A stretch of 36,627 nucleotides of DNA from Thermoleophilia bacterium (GCA_025964435.1 JAOPYV010000168.1:1-36627); one strand, 5' to 3'; positions 15,382 through 25,192 are shown, counted from the stretch's first letter. The notes: generated by a model from the letters alone, not told the origin. Numbers and translations are program-made.

Positions 15382-15411
15382 GAAGGGGCGGCGCACATGC
15401 GCCGCCCCTTC
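15382..15411 (+). terminator. terminator after the LPFTG gene
   Basis: GAAGGGGCGGCGC (15382-15394) pairs perfectly with GCGCCGCCCCTTC (15399-15411) around the loop ACAT. It starts 27 bases after the stop codon. Confidence 0.85.
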
Positions 15412-15450
15412 CGCGTGTCGAGGGGTCAGCTCGGCGGCTTTCTGGTGGTT

Positions 15451-15543
15451 CGTGTCGACACTCGCAACGAATCCCCGGAGAGCGGCGAGGTCATGGGCCA
15501 CTTCGCGGCGAAACGTGTCGATACGCACAACGAATCACCGGAG
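15451..15543 (+). repeat. 30-bp imperfect direct repeat, 63-bp period
   Basis: The units at 15451-15480 and 15514-15543 agree at 26 of 30 positions. Both begin CGTGTCGA and share the core CAACGAATC and the end CCGGAG. They lie in the 250-base space between the LPFTG terminator and the DUF177 gene, outside any convincing gene. Confidence 0.7.
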
Positions 15544-15592
15544 GGTGGCAGGGGTCAGGCTGTGCGCGCGAGTCGACGGTAGGTCCACGCGA

Positions 15593-15598
15593 TACGAT
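15593..15598 (+). promoter_or_regulatory. -10 box of the DUF177-rpmF unit, leaderless type
   Basis: TACGAT lies six bases before the ATG at 15605, with no Shine-Dalgarno sequence in between. The -35 region is poor. The spacing equals that of rsmD, ftsY, ffh and comM. Confidence 0.5.
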
Positions 15599-15604
15599 TG
15601 CGGC

Positions 15605-16171
15605 ATGGCGACCCTCTACTCCCTCCGCAACCTCGGTATCTCGCCGGGACAATCGAAGCACGAGGAGCTCGAGCTCGAGCTCGCTCCCTACGTGCAGGCG
15701 GGCGTCGCGTACGCCTCGCCGGTCAGTGCCGTCCCGGGACTGCTCGACGTCACGATGATGACCGAGGGCCTCAGCTTCCGGCTGCGCTTCCAGGCCGAGC
15801 TGCACGGGCCGTGCGCTCGCTGCCTCGAGGATGCGACGCTGCACGTGAACGTCGACGCGCATGCGGTGCACGACAGCGAGGTCGAGGACGACCAGCTGCG
15901 CAGCGAGTGGGTCGACGACGACGAGCATGAGCTCGACGTCACCGGCTGGGCCCAGGAGGAGGTCGGCGTTCGATTCCCGAACCGCCTGCTGTGTCGCAAG
16001 GATTGCCGTGGGCTCTGTGACACGTGCGGCATCGACCTCAACCAGGTCGACGGCGTGCACACGCATGACAAGCCCTCGGATTCGCGGTGGGATGCGCTGC
16101 GCACCCTGCAGCTGGGCACGGAGGAGCAGGCCGAAAACGACGCTGCCGACGCCCTCGAGCGCGGCGAGTAG
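15605..16171 (+). CDS. DUF177 / YceD family protein
   Basis: A 188-residue acidic protein with the DUF177 signature: CARCLE near residue 76, and the C-terminal Cys block [13 protein letters not shown] followed by DLN (about residues 133-150). YceD/DUF177 is almost always encoded directly before rpmF, as here; in plants and E. coli it has been linked to 23S rRNA accumulation. The extra Cys residues suggest a bound metal. It is predicted to be translated from a leaderless mRNA. rpmF follows after 115 bases and has its own -10 box. Confidence 0.92.
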   Translation: MATLYSLRNLGISPGQSKHEELELELAPYVQAGVAYASPVSAVPGLLDVTMMTEGLSFRLRFQAELHGPCARCLEDATLHVNVDAHAVHDSEVEDDQLRSEWVDDDEHELDVTGWAQEEVGVRFPNRLLCRKDCRGLCDTCGIDLNQVDGVHTHDKPSDSRWDALRTLQLGTEEQAENDAADALERGE

Positions 16172-16215
16172 GGCCAGGCCCGAGTCGAACCTCCGCGCGG
16201 CGCGCCCGGACAGGC

Positions 16216-16221
16216 TATACT
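16216..16221 (+). promoter_or_regulatory. probable -10 box for rpmF
   Basis: TATACT, the best -10 match in the window, lies 65 bases before the rpmF start. No good -35 box is seen at the usual distance. Confidence 0.45.
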
Positions 16222-16286
16222 TCCGCGGTCCGTCCACTTTTTCCGTGGGCACTTGTGTAGTCCCCAGCGATTTCAGGAGCCACCCC

Positions 16287-16463
16287 ATGGCAGTTCCCAA
16301 GCGAAAAACTTCCAAGAGCCGCCGCGACCGTCGTCGTACGGCCAAGACGCGCCTCGACGTCACCGCCAGCAGCGCCTGCCCGCAGTGCAAGGCGCCCAAG
16401 CGTCCGCATCACGTGTGTGGCAACTGCGGTACGTACAAGGGTCGTCAGGTCATCGCCTTCTAG
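16287..16463 (+). CDS. rpmF: 50S ribosomal protein L32
   Basis: A 58-residue basic protein starting [17 protein letters not shown], the standard L32 start. It has a four-Cys zinc site: CPQC at about 33-36 and CGNC at about 44-47. AGGAG lies six bases upstream of the ATG. It is a large-subunit ribosomal protein. Confidence 0.97.
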   Translation: MAVPKRKTSKSRRDRRRTAKTRLDVTASSACPQCKAPKRPHHVCGNCGTYKGRQVIAF

Positions 16464-16517
16464 GCGATCGCCGCTCGGTCGCCGTGCTCGCGCACCGACC
16501 GTGACCTGCGAGTTTTC

Positions 16518-16551
16518 CTCGGGCCTCGCTCCTTCTGGAGTGGGGCCCGAG
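16518..16551 (+). terminator. rpmF terminator
   Basis: CTCGGGCC (16518-16525) pairs with GGCCCGAG (16544-16551), and the inner GCTCC/GGAGT part extends the stem with weak pairs around a TTCT loop. A T-rich stretch (TCTTCTTCC) follows, giving a near-classical intrinsic terminator. Confidence 0.75.
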
Positions 16552-16585
16552 TCTTCTTCCGCGCATCGTCAGTTCGGGTTTGCTA

Positions 16586-16614
16586 CTGACTGTGGCCGAC
16601 GGGGTCGGTAGCAT
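16586..16614 (+). promoter_or_regulatory. rnc-smc promoter
   Basis: CTGACT (16586-16591) and TAGCAT (16609-16614) are separated by exactly 17 bases. The predicted transcription start is within a few bases of the TTG start codon of rnc at 16624, so the leader is very short or absent. Confidence 0.6.
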
Positions 16615-16623
16615 TCCCGTACC

Positions 16624-17310
16624 TTGCGCGGAATCCTTGATCAGCTGCCCGATGACCTTCGCTCCCGTGCGCTCACGCACCCGGCGTTCGCGCCAGCGCG
16701 CGCCGACTCATACGAGCGGCTCGAGTTCCTCGGTGACGCCGTGCTCGACCTCGTCATCACCGCAGCCATCTTCGAGCGGCACCCCGACCTGGCCGAAGGC
16801 GAGCTCTCGCGGGTTCGCGCAGGCGTCGTCAGCCGTGATGCCTGTGCCGCCGTCGCACAGGAGAGCGAGCTGGGCGAGGCCATGGTCGCGCATGCGGCAG
16901 GCCGAGGTTCGGCCGCCGAAGCAACTGCCCGCGCACTTGCAGGACAGCGAAACGCGCAGGCCGCCCTCGTCGAAAGCGTGATAGGCGCGGGATTCCTCGT
17001 CGGAGGCTACGAGGCCGTCGCGCCCAAGGTATTGGCCGCCTTCGAAGGTCGGATCGAACACGCGCTCGCGAACCGCATCGACGCCAAGAGCCAGCTGCAA
17101 GAGTTGGCGTCGCGTGACGGTGGTGCCGTGGCGTATGGCGAATTGGGTGAGGATGGACCTCCACACGACCGGCGCTTCCGGATGGAAGCGCGGATCGACG
17201 GCGGTTCAAGTGCGACGAAGTCTTTGCGAGCCGAGGGAGTCGGCCGCAGCAAGCAGGAAGCGCAGCAGGTGGCAGCAGCCGCACTGCTCGCGCAGATGGA
17301 ACGGGAATAG
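16624..17310 (+). CDS. rnc: ribonuclease III
   Basis: A 228-residue RNase III cutting double-stranded RNA, including rRNA precursors. The signature [15 protein letters not shown] lies at 30-44 with the metal-site residues E31, E34 and D38. A C-terminal double-stranded-RNA-binding domain covers about 153-225. In the second metal-binding motif ([11 protein letters not shown], 113-123) the catalytic Glu (E117) is present, but the Asp three residues before it (E. coli D114) is Ala. This would be expected to weaken metal binding, unless the alignment shifts. The start is TTG 16624; there is no in-frame ATG before it that preserves the N terminus. smc follows after eight bases, the usual actinobacterial order. 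Confidence 0.93.
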   Translation: MRGILDQLPDDLRSRALTHPAFAPARADSYERLEFLGDAVLDLVITAAIFERHPDLAEGELSRVRAGVVSRDACAAVAQESELGEAMVAHAAGRGSAAEATARALAGQRNAQAALVESVIGAGFLVGGYEAVAPKVLAAFEGRIEHALANRIDAKSQLQELASRDGGAVAYGELGEDGPPHDRRFRMEARIDGGSSATKSLRAEGVGRSKQEAQQVAAAALLAQMERE

Positions 17311-17318
17311 GGGCACGG

Positions 17319-20300
17319 ATGCATCTCAAGCGCATCACCATGAAGGGCTTCAAGTCCTTCGCAGACCGAGTGGAAATGACCTTCGAGCCCGGTGTGGCCG
17401 TGGTCGTCGGTCCGAACGGCTCGGGCAAGAGCAACATCGTGGACGCCATCATGTGGCTCATGAGCTCTGCGCCGCCGAGCGGCATGCGCGCCGAGACCGG
17501 CCAGGACGTGCTCTACCTCGGCTCCGCCGCGCGCCCCGCTGCTGGCTACTGCGAGGTCGAGGCCGTCTTCGACAACGAGGACCAGTCCGTCGACATCCCG
17601 TACACCGAGGTCTCGATCAAGCGCCGCCTCGAGCGCGGTGGTGACTCCACCTACTCGATCAACGGCAACGTCGTGCGCCGGCTCGACGTGCTGGAGCTGC
17701 TCGCCGACACGGGCATCGGCAAGGACATGCACTCGATCATCGGGCAGGGCAAGATCGACCGCCTGCTCGCCGCCAAGCCGCACGACCGCCGCTCGGCGAT
17801 CGAGGAGGCCGCCGGTCTCGGCAAGTACAAGCGCCGCCGCCGCCGCGCCGCGCAGAAGCTCGACCGGATCAAGCTCGACGTCGCCCGCGTGCGCGACATC
17901 GAGAAGGAGATGGAGAGCCGCCTCCGCCCGCTCAAGAGCCAGGCCAACGCCGCCAACAAGTACTCGACGATCCTCGCCGATCGCTGGACGCTCCAGCTGC
18001 TGCTGCACAAGGACGACGTGCGTCGCTCCGGTGTCGACCTCGCAGCCGCGACCACGCGCCGCGACACGTCGAAGGAGCGCGTCTTCCAGGCTGAGAAGGC
18101 CGCGACCGACCTGCGCGCCGAGCGCGACACGGCCGACCGCAAGCTCGCCGAGGCGATGCAGCAGGCCGAGGCAGCTCGATCGCTCCTGCAGCGCATCGGC
18201 TCGGTCAAGGAGCGCCTGCGTATCCGCCAGCAGGCATTCGTCGACCGTGCAGCCAACCTGCGCCGCGGCGCCGCCGCCGGCCGCGCACGAGCCGACCACG
18301 CCGGTCGTGAGCTCGAGCGCTGCGAGAAGGAGCTGACCACCGTCACCGCGCGACTGGCCGAGGTGACCGAGCGCGTCGCCCTGCTCACCAAGCAGCGCGA
18401 TGAGGTCGTCAAGCAGATCGAAGGTCTCGAGCAGCTCTTCAACGACGAGCGCCAGTCGGGCCGTGACCTCGCGCAGCTCGAAGGGCGCGGCGCCGTCCTG
18501 CGCGAGCGACGGGAGAACCTCGACACGCGCATCGCACGCGTCGCCAGCGACCTCGGTACGCTGCGCACCCAGCGCAACGAGCTCAAGCAGCGTCAGGAGC
18601 GCCTCGCCGCCAGCGTCGAGGTCGCCGACAAGGCGGTCGTCGCGACGCTCGCTGCAAAGGTTGCCGCTGAGGCGGGTCAGGCCACGCAGCAGACGGCGCT
18701 CGACGCCGCCCGCGCAGCAGCCGATGCCGCCCGATCCGATGCCGCCAAGCTCGAGGAGCGCCAGGCGATGGCCACGGCGCGCATCGAGCTGCTCAACGAG
18801 CGGCTCGTCAAGGTCGAGGCCGCAGGCAGCGATGACCACGGCTACGACCGGCTCGCGGATTCGTTCGACGTGCGTCAGGGCGCCGAGCGTGCGCTCGCCG
18901 TCTCGCTCGCCGACGATGCCGAAGCGCTCGTGGTCCCCGACCGAGCCGCACTGGTCGCCTTCGCGGCGAAGGTGGCGGGTCGCAACGTCCGTGCCTTCGT
19001 TCCCGCATCGGCCGCTGCCGCAGGCGTGCCAGCGACCGGCACGCTGCCCGGTACCGCGCTGTCGGACCTCGCGACGCTCAAGTCGGGTCAGCCGGCACAG
19101 CTCGCCGAGCGACTGGCCGGCGTGCGCGTCGTCGATGACCTCGATGCCGCAGTCCGTGCGCTCGGCACGTCGACCGATGGCATCCGCCTGCTCGTCACCC
19201 GAGAGGGAGTCGCCTTCGATCCCACCGGCCTGCGTGTCTGGAGCTTCGGCGACAGCGCCGTTGCCGAGGGCTTCGAGCTGCGCAACCAGCTCGAGGGTGC
19301 GGAGGCCGAGCTGGTCTCGGTGCGTCGCGACCTGGCCGAGAAGCAGACCATCCGCGAGGGTGCCCAGACCGGCGTCGTCGCAGCCGAGGCCGCGCTGACC
19401 CAGGCGCGCACCGCGCTCGCCCAGGCGCAGCAGGCATGGCACGAGGCGCAGTCCGCCGCGTCGCGTGAGCGCGCACAGTCGACCGGTGCCGACCGCGAGC
19501 TGGGCGACGTCGACCGTCGCCTCGAGCGCGCGGCATCGGAGGAGGCCGAGGCGCGCGAAGCGCTCACGAAGTGGACCTCCGAGAACGGCGACCTCGAAGC
19601 CGAGGTCAAGGCCGCACGCGAGCGCCACGGCAAGCTCGCCGAGCGCGTCGCCTCCGCACGTGAGGAAGAGCGTGTCGCCCGTGAGGCAGCTGCCGCACGC
19701 GGCGCCGAGCTCGCTGGCCTCACCAGCGAGCTGCAGGGCCTGGAGCGCGATTCGCGTCGCCTCCGCGCCGACATCGAGCAACACCGCAAGGACCACGCAT
19801 CCGGTGAGCGCTTGAGCACCAAGCTCGAGGGGCTCGAGCGCGTCGCAAACCGCGCCTCCGCCTGTGTGCAGACCGTCGTCGAGGCCTTGGCGCCCGACGA
19901 GTCGCTCGTCGAGCGTGCCCGTGCCGGCGAGCAGCAGCTCGCTCGCGTCGACAAGCTGCGCCGCGAGATCTCCGAGCGCGAGCAGAAGGTGCTCGCCGAC
20001 GTCGCCGCCGCGCGTCAGGAGCACACGACCACCGAGGTGCATGTCGCCCAGGCGATCGAGCGCCAGCAGGTCGCGCAGGAGCACGTCGAGCAGACTCTGC
20101 GCCTCTACAAGGAGCACGTCGAGTCGGCGCGCGAGCAGCTCGCCCGCGTCCGCGCGGAGGCAGCCGAGGCCGACGCCGCCGAGGCGGCCTCGAACCCGAT
20201 CGTCGAGGCGATCGCCGAGCACGATGCCGAGAACGCCGACGACGCCGAGGAGGTCGAGATCTCGCTGGCCGAGATCGACACCGACGAAGAGGTCGAGCTC

Positions 20301-21167
20301 CAGCCGGCCGAGCGCGACCAGATGGTGCAGCAGGTCCAGAAGCTGCAGCGCCGCCTCGAGACGATCGGACCGATCAACCCGCTCGCCGCACGCGAGTACG
20401 AGGAGCAGCAGGCCCGCCACGGCGAGCTCGTCGAGCAGCGCAAGGACCTCGAGTCCGCGGCCAAGGAGCTCAATGACCTGATCAAGGACCTCGACGAGAC
20501 GCTCATCGCCCGCTTCGACGAGACCTTCGCCAAGGTCAAGGACCACTTCGAGGCCGGCATCGCCGCGCTCTTCCCCGGTGGACACGGCACGCTCAAGCTC
20601 GTCGCCCCGGACATGCTCGGTGTCGAGCAGGTCGTCGGCGAGGACGGTGCCGAGCAGGTGCAGCTGGCCGATGGCGAGCAGCCGGATCCCGGCGTCGAGA
20701 TCGTCGTCAAGCCGGCCGGCAAGCCCGCAGGTCGGCTCAACCTGCTCTCGGGTGGCGAGAAGTCACTCGTGGCGCTGGCGTTCCTGTTCGCGCTGTTCCT
20801 CGCCCGTCCGTCCCCGTTCTACGTGCTCGACGAGGTCGAGGCGGCGCTTGACGATGCCAACATCGTGCGCTTCCTCACGCTGCTCAACGCCCATCGTGGC
20901 TCGGCGCAGTTCCTGGTCATCACGCACCAGGTGCGGACGATGGAGGCGGCCGACGTGCTGTACGGCGTGACGATGGCGCAGAACTCCGGCGTCTCCACGG
21001 TCGTGGCGCGTCGCCCCTCGGGCAAGCGCAGCGCAATCTTCGCGCAGTACCAGCAGAAGGCGAAGGACGCTGGTGCGGCTGCCGACGCCGCCGATGGTGG
21101 TCCCAAGGCGATCGAGGCCGCCGAGGCGGCGCGCAACGAGGACATCACACCGGAGCCGGTGGGCTGA
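17319..21167 (+). CDS. smc: chromosome partition protein Smc
   Basis: A 1282-residue condensin ATPase. The N-terminal head has Walker A GPNGSGKS at 31-38. A first coiled coil follows, then the hinge domain (about 505-650) and a second coiled coil. The C-terminal head has the ABC signature LLSGGEK at 1142-1148 and Walker B VLDE (D1171, E1172). An Ala/Glu-rich tail of about 45 residues after the head is longer than usual. Smc with ScpA/ScpB compacts and helps segregate chromosomes; scpA/B are not in the window. It is co-transcribed with rnc. Confidence 0.97.
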   Translation: MHLKRITMKGFKSFADRVEMTFEPGVAVVVGPNGSGKSNIVDAIMWLMSSAPPSGMRAETGQDVLYLGSAARPAAGYCEVEAVFDNEDQSVDIPYTEVSIKRRLERGGDSTYSINGNVVRRLDVLELLADTGIGKDMHSIIGQGKIDRLLAAKPHDRRSAIEEAAGLGKYKRRRRRAAQKLDRIKLDVARVRDIEKEMESRLRPLKSQANAANKYSTILADRWTLQLLLHKDDVRRSGVDLAAATTRRDTSKERVFQAEKAATDLRAERDTADRKLAEAMQQAEAARSLLQRIGSVKERLRIRQQAFVDRAANLRRGAAAGRARADHAGRELERCEKELTTVTARLAEVTERVALLTKQRDEVVKQIEGLEQLFNDERQSGRDLAQLEGRGAVLRERRENLDTRIARVASDLGTLRTQRNELKQRQERLAASVEVADKAVVATLAAKVAAEAGQATQQTALDAARAAADAARSDAAKLEERQAMATARIELLNERLVKVEAAGSDDHGYDRLADSFDVRQGAERALAVSLADDAEALVVPDRAALVAFAAKVAGRNVRAFVPASAAAAGVPATGTLPGTALSDLATLKSGQPAQLAERLAGVRVVDDLDAAVRALGTSTDGIRLLVTREGVAFDPTGLRVWSFGDSAVAEGFELRNQLEGAEAELVSVRRDLAEKQTIREGAQTGVVAAEAALTQARTALAQAQQAWHEAQSAASRERAQSTGADRELGDVDRRLERAASEEAEAREALTKWTSENGDLEAEVKAARERHGKLAERVASAREEERVAREAAAARGAELAGLTSELQGLERDSRRLRADIEQHRKDHASGERLSTKLEGLERVANRASACVQTVVEALAPDESLVERARAGEQQLARVDKLRREISEREQKVLADVAAARQEHTTTEVHVAQAIERQQVAQEHVEQTLRLYKEHVESAREQLARVRAEAAEADAAEAASNPIVEAIAEHDAENADDAEEVEISLAEIDTDEEVELQPAERDQMVQQVQKLQRRLETIGPINPLAAREYEEQQARHGELVEQRKDLESAAKELNDLIKDLDETLIARFDETFAKVKDHFEAGIAALFPGGHGTLKLVAPDMLGVEQVVGEDGAEQVQLADGEQPDPGVEIVVKPAGKPAGRLNLLSGGEKSLVALAFLFALFLARPSPFYVLDEVEAALDDANIVRFLTLLNAHRGSAQFLVITHQVRTMEAADVLYGVTMAQNSGVSTVVARRPSGKRSAIFAQYQQKAKDAGAAADAADGGPKAIEAAEAARNEDITPEPVG

Positions 21168-21179
21168 CCCACTGGTGCG

Positions 21180-21833
21180 TCAGGCAGCGTCGCTGGCGCT
21201 GTCGCCGCTGCGCCGGTACGGGCCGGCAGGCGCGTCCGAGCTCGGACGCGGCTGTGCGGGAGACGGCTTGGCCGCAGGCGTGGGCGTGAAGGGTGCGGCT
21301 TCCACGGGCGTCGCGGCGCTCGGCGCCGACGGCTCGGGCTTCTGGCCCTTGTCGTAGCGGAACCAGTCGACGTGGGCGTCACGTCGGCGGCGTTCCTCGC
21401 CGGCATAGCCGCCGGCCTGCAGGTCCGCGGCGACACGCGAGTAGTGGCGCATCTCGAAGAGCAGCTGGTCGAACAGGGCGACGGCGTCCTTGACGGTGGA
21501 GTCGCCCTTCGACGGATTGGCGAGCATGCCGGCTGCAAGCCGTGCGGCGAGCTCGCGCGTGAAGCGCTCCTCGTCGGGCGTCACGGGGACACCGGGCGCG
21601 TGCTCCTGACCGCGCTCCAGGGAAACTGGATCGTTGTCCGGGTCGGCTGCCGTGAAGGAGGGGCCGCCGAGCGGAGGTGGCGACTGCGTCGGGCCGCTGA
21701 CCGGGTCGTCGGAGCGCTGGGCGCCACGCCGTTCGCCGGGCCGCGCAAGCGGCAGCACGGGCAATTCGGGCAGGTCGAAGTCGACGTCATCGTCGTACGC
21801 TTCACCATCATCGTTGTGTCCGTGCGTGTCCAC
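21180..21833 (-). CDS. hypothetical acidic, Pro-rich protein between smc and ftsY
   Basis: A protein of about 217 residues with no family I recognise. The first 100 residues are acidic and Pro-rich, probably disordered. A predicted helical segment follows (about 100-165; core RFTRELAARLAAGML and DQLLFEMRHYSR), then a Pro/Ala-rich tail. There is no signal peptide or membrane helix. The GTG at 21833 was chosen because GGCGG lies just upstream; a GTG at 21881 would add 16 residues. It is convergent with smc (12-base gap) and divergent from ftsY. The helical core makes it more than a random frame. Confidence 0.55.
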   Translation of the reverse strand: MDTHGHNDDGEAYDDDVDFDLPELPVLPLARPGERRGAQRSDDPVSGPTQSPPPLGGPSFTAADPDNDPVSLERGQEHAPGVPVTPDEERFTRELAARLAAGMLANPSKGDSTVKDAVALFDQLLFEMRHYSRVAADLQAGGYAGEERRRRDAHVDWFRYDKGQKPEPSAPSAATPVEAAPFTPTPAAKPSPAQPRPSSDAPAGPYRRSGDSASDAA

Positions 21834-21925
21834 TGCCGCCGATATCGGCAGCACGCAGGGAAAACTTGTCCACGGAATCACACAGGACCGCGTGCAAGCA
21901 CGCGGACGGCTGCGAACCCATCGAC

Positions 21926-21931
21926 TAGGCT
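21926..21931 (+). promoter_or_regulatory. ftsY -10 box, leaderless type
   Basis: TAGGCT lies six bases before the ATG of ftsY. No Shine-Dalgarno sequence and no good -35 box are seen. Confidence 0.5.
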
Positions 21932-21937
21932 GCTCGC

Positions 21938-22960
21938 ATGCGCGATTGGAATGACCTCTTCACCGGGCTGGATGCCGGCTCAGGCTCGGCAACCGCCGCT
22001 GCTGCATCGACGACCGCCGCGGCGGAGCGCGAGGGCAGCGGGCGCTGGTTCTCGCGCTTCAAGGACAGCATGGCGCGCAGTCGTCGTGCGATGTCCGCGC
22101 AGCTCGTCGTGGGTGCCTTCGATCCCGAGGACGCCGCGACGTGGGAGCGCATCGAGGAAGGGCTGATCGCCGCCGACGTCGGCGTGACGAGCACCGTCGC
22201 CATCGTCGAGCGGCTCGAGGCGGAGGCTGCCGCGGGGCGGCTGACCACCGCGCAGGACCTGGCCGCTGCGTTGCGCCGCATCGCCGCCGAGCTGATGCGC
22301 ACCGAGCAGTCCGACCGCATCGACATCACCGCCAATCCCACCGTCGTGATGATGGTCGGCGTCAACGGCACCGGCAAGACGACGACGATCGGCAAGCTTG
22401 CCTCGCGCCTGGGCGCGCATGGTCACGGCGTCGTCGTCGCCGCGGGCGACACCTTCCGCGCCGCGGCCGCCGAGCAGCTGGCCGTCTGGGCCGAGCGCTC
22501 GGGCGCCGAGTTCGTGCGCACGCATGACGGTGGTGATCCCGGTGCCGTCGCCTGGGACGCGATCGAGAAGGCGTCGGAGACGGGCGCGGGCGTCGTGCTG
22601 CTCGACACGGCCGGTCGACTGCACACCAAGACCAACCTCATGGCGGAGCTCGAGAAGGTGCATCGCGTGCTCGAGCGCCAGCTCCCGGGTGCTCCGCACG
22701 AGACGCTGCTCTCGATCGATGCCACGACCGGCCAGAACGGCATGCGCCAGGCGAAGGAGTTCGCCGCTGCCGTGGACGTCACCGGCATCGTGCTGACCAA
22801 GCTCGACGGCACCTCGAAGGGTGGCATTGCCGTGGCGATCGCGCACGAGCTGGGCATCCCGATCAAGCTCGTCGGCATCGGCGAGGGCGTCGACGACCTC
22901 CAGCCGTTCGACGCCGATGACTTCCTGCAGGCGCTCTTCCCCGACGACCTGCTCGCCTGA
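21938..22960 (+). CDS. ftsY: signal recognition particle receptor FtsY
   Basis: A 340-residue SRP GTPase that docks the SRP-ribosome complex at the membrane. An Ala-rich N-terminal part of about 35 residues replaces the long acidic A domain of other bacteria. The N domain follows, then the G domain with G1 GVNGTGKT at 141-148, DTAGR in the G3 region, and TKLDGTSKGG as G4. The usual actinobacterial order smc-ftsY-ffh is kept, with a small gene on the other strand inserted in each gap. Confidence 0.97.
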   Translation: MRDWNDLFTGLDAGSGSATAAAASTTAAAEREGSGRWFSRFKDSMARSRRAMSAQLVVGAFDPEDAATWERIEEGLIAADVGVTSTVAIVERLEAEAAAGRLTTAQDLAAALRRIAAELMRTEQSDRIDITANPTVVMMVGVNGTGKTTTIGKLASRLGAHGHGVVVAAGDTFRAAAAEQLAVWAERSGAEFVRTHDGGDPGAVAWDAIEKASETGAGVVLLDTAGRLHTKTNLMAELEKVHRVLERQLPGAPHETLLSIDATTGQNGMRQAKEFAAAVDVTGIVLTKLDGTSKGGIAVAIAHELGIPIKLVGIGEGVDDLQPFDADDFLQALFPDDLLA

Positions 22961-22985
22961 CCGGCGGCGCCTGGGTGCGCCAGCG

Positions 22986-23333
22986 CTACGAGCTTGCGCG
23001 GCTCGCGATGTGGTGCGCGGCGAGCGCACCGAAGCCGACGAGCCCGACGCCGATGCCAATCGCACCAGCGAGCGTGCCGCCGCCCCACATTGCGGAGCGC
23101 AGCAGCGCCTTGGCGCCAGTCGCAGCCTCGGGAATCAGCTTCTCGCCCACGAGCAGGCCTGCGCCAATGGAGGCGAGGCCGACGCCGGTCGCGCCGAATG
23201 CCAGCATCTTGGGCGCAACGTCGGTGCTCGGGGACTTCTCGCGGCCAAGCCCGTTGGCCACGGCGATCGTGCCGCCACCACCGACGACCAGTGCACCTGC
23301 AACTACAGCGCGCCCAACCTGTGCCGAAATCAT
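22986..23333 (-). CDS. small hypothetical membrane protein
   Basis: A 115-residue Gly/Ala-rich protein with three likely membrane helices (about 8-26, 44-63, 83-108) and a short charged loop (REKSPSTD). No family was recognised. AGGGG lies eight bases before the ATG at 23333, which supports a real gene. It lies between ftsY (convergent) and ffh (divergent). Confidence 0.65.
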   Translation of the reverse strand: MISAQVGRAVVAGALVVGGGGTIAVANGLGREKSPSTDVAPKMLAFGATGVGLASIGAGLLVGEKLIPEAATGAKALLRSAMWGGGTLAGAIGIGVGLVGFGALAAHHIASRASS

Positions 23334-23418
23334 GAGATGCCCCTGTAACCGTCGTCCGCGAAGAAACTCGTCCCTACCGATTCTTCGAGCCGCGCATCGT
23401 CATCGTTGCAGCGCCAGC

Positions 23419-23424
23419 TAGAAT
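23419..23424 (+). promoter_or_regulatory. ffh -10 box, leaderless type
   Basis: TAGAAT lies six bases before the ffh ATG. No ribosome site is present. The -35 region is not recognisable. Confidence 0.55.
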
Positions 23425-23430
23425 CGCCGC

Positions 23431-24843
23431 ATGTTCGACACACTGCAGGAAAAGCTCGAAGGCACCTTCGCGGGGCTCCGTTCCAAGGGCAAGCTCACCG
23501 AGGATGACATCGCCGGTGCATTGCGGGAGATCCGTCTCGCGCTGCTCGAGGCCGACGTCAACTTCAAGGTCGTCAAGAGCTTCGTCGCGACGGTCAAGGA
23601 TCGGCTCGCCGACGAGAAGGTGCACGAGGCGCTCCAGCCCGCGCAGCAGATCGTCAAGGTCGTCAACGAGGAGCTCGTCGCCCTCATGGGCACGGGCCAG
23701 TCGAAGCTGACCTTCTCCCAGCGCGGCCCGACGATCGTCCTCATGGCCGGCCTCCAGGGCTCGGGCAAGACGACCACCACCGCGAAGCTCGCGAAGCTGC
23801 TGCGCGAGCAGGACGGCAAGACGCCGGCGCTCGTCGCCTGCGACGTCTACCGCCCGGCGGCGATCGACCAGCTCAAGACGGTCGGTGCACAGGTCGGCGT
23901 CCCCGTCTACGAGCAGGGCACCGACAAGGATCCGGTCGAGATCGCCAAGTGGGGCGTGCAGCAGGCGACCGATGCCGGCGCCGACGTGATCATCGTCGAC
24001 ACGGCGGGTCGTCTCGACATCGACGAGCAGCTGATGGGCGAGCTCGTCGCCATCAAGAAGGCGATCAAGCCGCACAACGTGCTGCTCGTGCTCGACTCGA
24101 TGACCGGTCAGGAGGCCGTGTCAGTCGCCGAGCGCTTCGATGCCGCGGTCGCCTTCGACGGCGTCATCCTGACCAAGCTCGACGGCGACGCGCGCGGTGG
24201 CGCCGCGCTGTCGGTCAAGAGCGTCACCGGCAAGCCGATCAAGTTCGTCGCGCTCGGAGAGCAGCTCGACGCGCTCGAGTACTTCCACCCCGACCGCATG
24301 GCGAGCCGCATCCTCGGCATGGGTGACGTGCTCACCCTGATCGAGAAGGCCGAGCAGGCGTTCGAGGAGGACGAGGCCGCCGACTTGGAGGCGCGCCTGC
24401 GCAAGGGGCAGTTCACCTTCGACGACTTCCTCAAGCAGATGAAGATGATGCGCCGCATGGGCTCCTTCAAGAGCATCCTCGCGCTGCTGCCGGGCATCCC
24501 CAAGGAGATCCGCAACATCGACGTCGATGAGCGTCAGATCGCGCGCATCGAGGCGATCGTGCTCTCGATGACCAAGGAAGAGCGCGGCAACCCCGATCTC
24601 ATCGACGGCTCGCGTCGTCGCCGCATCGCTGCCGGTTCGGGGCATGAGGTGCAGGCCGTCAACCAGCTCATCAAGCAGTTCGGCGAGATGAAGAAGATGA
24701 TGAAGATGATGATGAAGGGCGGCGGCAAGCTGCCGCCCGGATTCGGTGGCGACGGCGGCGCAGGCGGCGGCTTCCCCGGCCTGGGTGGCCCCGGTGCGGG
24801 CAACATGCGGGCTGGCGGCTTCCCGGGCCTCGGCGGCCGCTGA
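23431..24843 (+). CDS. ffh: signal recognition particle protein Ffh
   Basis: A 470-residue SRP54 GTPase that binds signal sequences of nascent proteins together with 4.5S RNA. It has the N domain, G1 GLQGSGKT at 107-114, DVYRPAAIDQL, the DTAGR motif, and TKLDGDARGG as G4. A Met-rich M domain follows (QMKMMRRMG and later MKKMMKMMMKGG). The C terminus ends in a Gly-rich tail of about 40 residues (GGFPGLGG repeated), common in actinobacterial Ffh. It is predicted to be translated from a leaderless mRNA. The RNA partner gene was not found here. Confidence 0.97.
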   Translation: MFDTLQEKLEGTFAGLRSKGKLTEDDIAGALREIRLALLEADVNFKVVKSFVATVKDRLADEKVHEALQPAQQIVKVVNEELVALMGTGQSKLTFSQRGPTIVLMAGLQGSGKTTTTAKLAKLLREQDGKTPALVACDVYRPAAIDQLKTVGAQVGVPVYEQGTDKDPVEIAKWGVQQATDAGADVIIVDTAGRLDIDEQLMGELVAIKKAIKPHNVLLVLDSMTGQEAVSVAERFDAAVAFDGVILTKLDGDARGGAALSVKSVTGKPIKFVALGEQLDALEYFHPDRMASRILGMGDVLTLIEKAEQAFEEDEAADLEARLRKGQFTFDDFLKQMKMMRRMGSFKSILALLPGIPKEIRNIDVDERQIARIEAIVLSMTKEERGNPDLIDGSRRRRIAAGSGHEVQAVNQLIKQFGEMKKMMKMMMKGGGKLPPGFGGDGGAGGGFPGLGGPGAGNMRAGGFPGLGGR

Positions 24844-24874
24844 ACAGCGCCTCGCCGTCTTGAGGCTGCGGCCT

Positions 24875-25192
24875 CTAGGCAGCGTTGATCGAGCGCAGCA
24901 CGTTCTCGGCTGCAGCCTTCAGGTCCGTGGCGAACACGGCCGGATCGACGGCACCGCCTGTCGGCGGATGCAGGGCGTTCGTCCGCAGCAGCGTGATGCC
25001 ATGACCCAGGTGGGTGTGGCCGGCGCTGAACAGCGCGTTCTCCAGCGGCACGGCGACCTTGATGAGCTGCTGCAGCTCGGCTCCCTGTGCGGAGGAGATG
25101 GCGTCCTGCGCCGCGCGGACGATGTTCAGCACCGCGGGCAGCGTGTCTCCCTGTCGCGCAGTCGTGCTGGCGATGACGGACGTGATGCTCAT
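24875..25192 (-). CDS. hypothetical small helical protein
   Basis: A 105-residue protein with no recognised family. It is predicted mostly helical, has no Cys, signal peptide or membrane segment, and contains a His-rich middle (SAGHTHLGHG, about residues 57-66). GGGGGAATC lies close before the ATG, and codon use looks genuine. It is convergent with ffh (31-base gap) and divergent from the secreted protein gene. Confidence 0.6.
   Translation of the reverse strand: MSITSVIASTTARQGDTLPAVLNIVRAAQDAISSAQGAELQQLIKVAVPLENALFSAGHTHLGHGITLLRTNALHPPTGGAVDPAVFATDLKAAAENVLRSINAA

Noticed and set aside
15397-15582. Small gene spanning the 30-bp repeat pair
   Set aside because: It begins inside the terminator of the LPFTG gene, has no ribosome site, and its repeated peptide simply mirrors the DNA repeat.
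17007-20585. Very long open frame antisense to smc (nearly 1200 codons), Leu-rich
   Set aside because: Shadow of the smc coiled coil: GAG, GCC and CTC codons read backwards stay open. It has no domain and the sense strand is an unmistakable Smc.
24862-24875. GAGGC-TGCG-GCCTC hairpin after ffh as a terminator
   Set aside because: Only five base pairs, overlapping the stop codon of the opposite gene; too weak to call.
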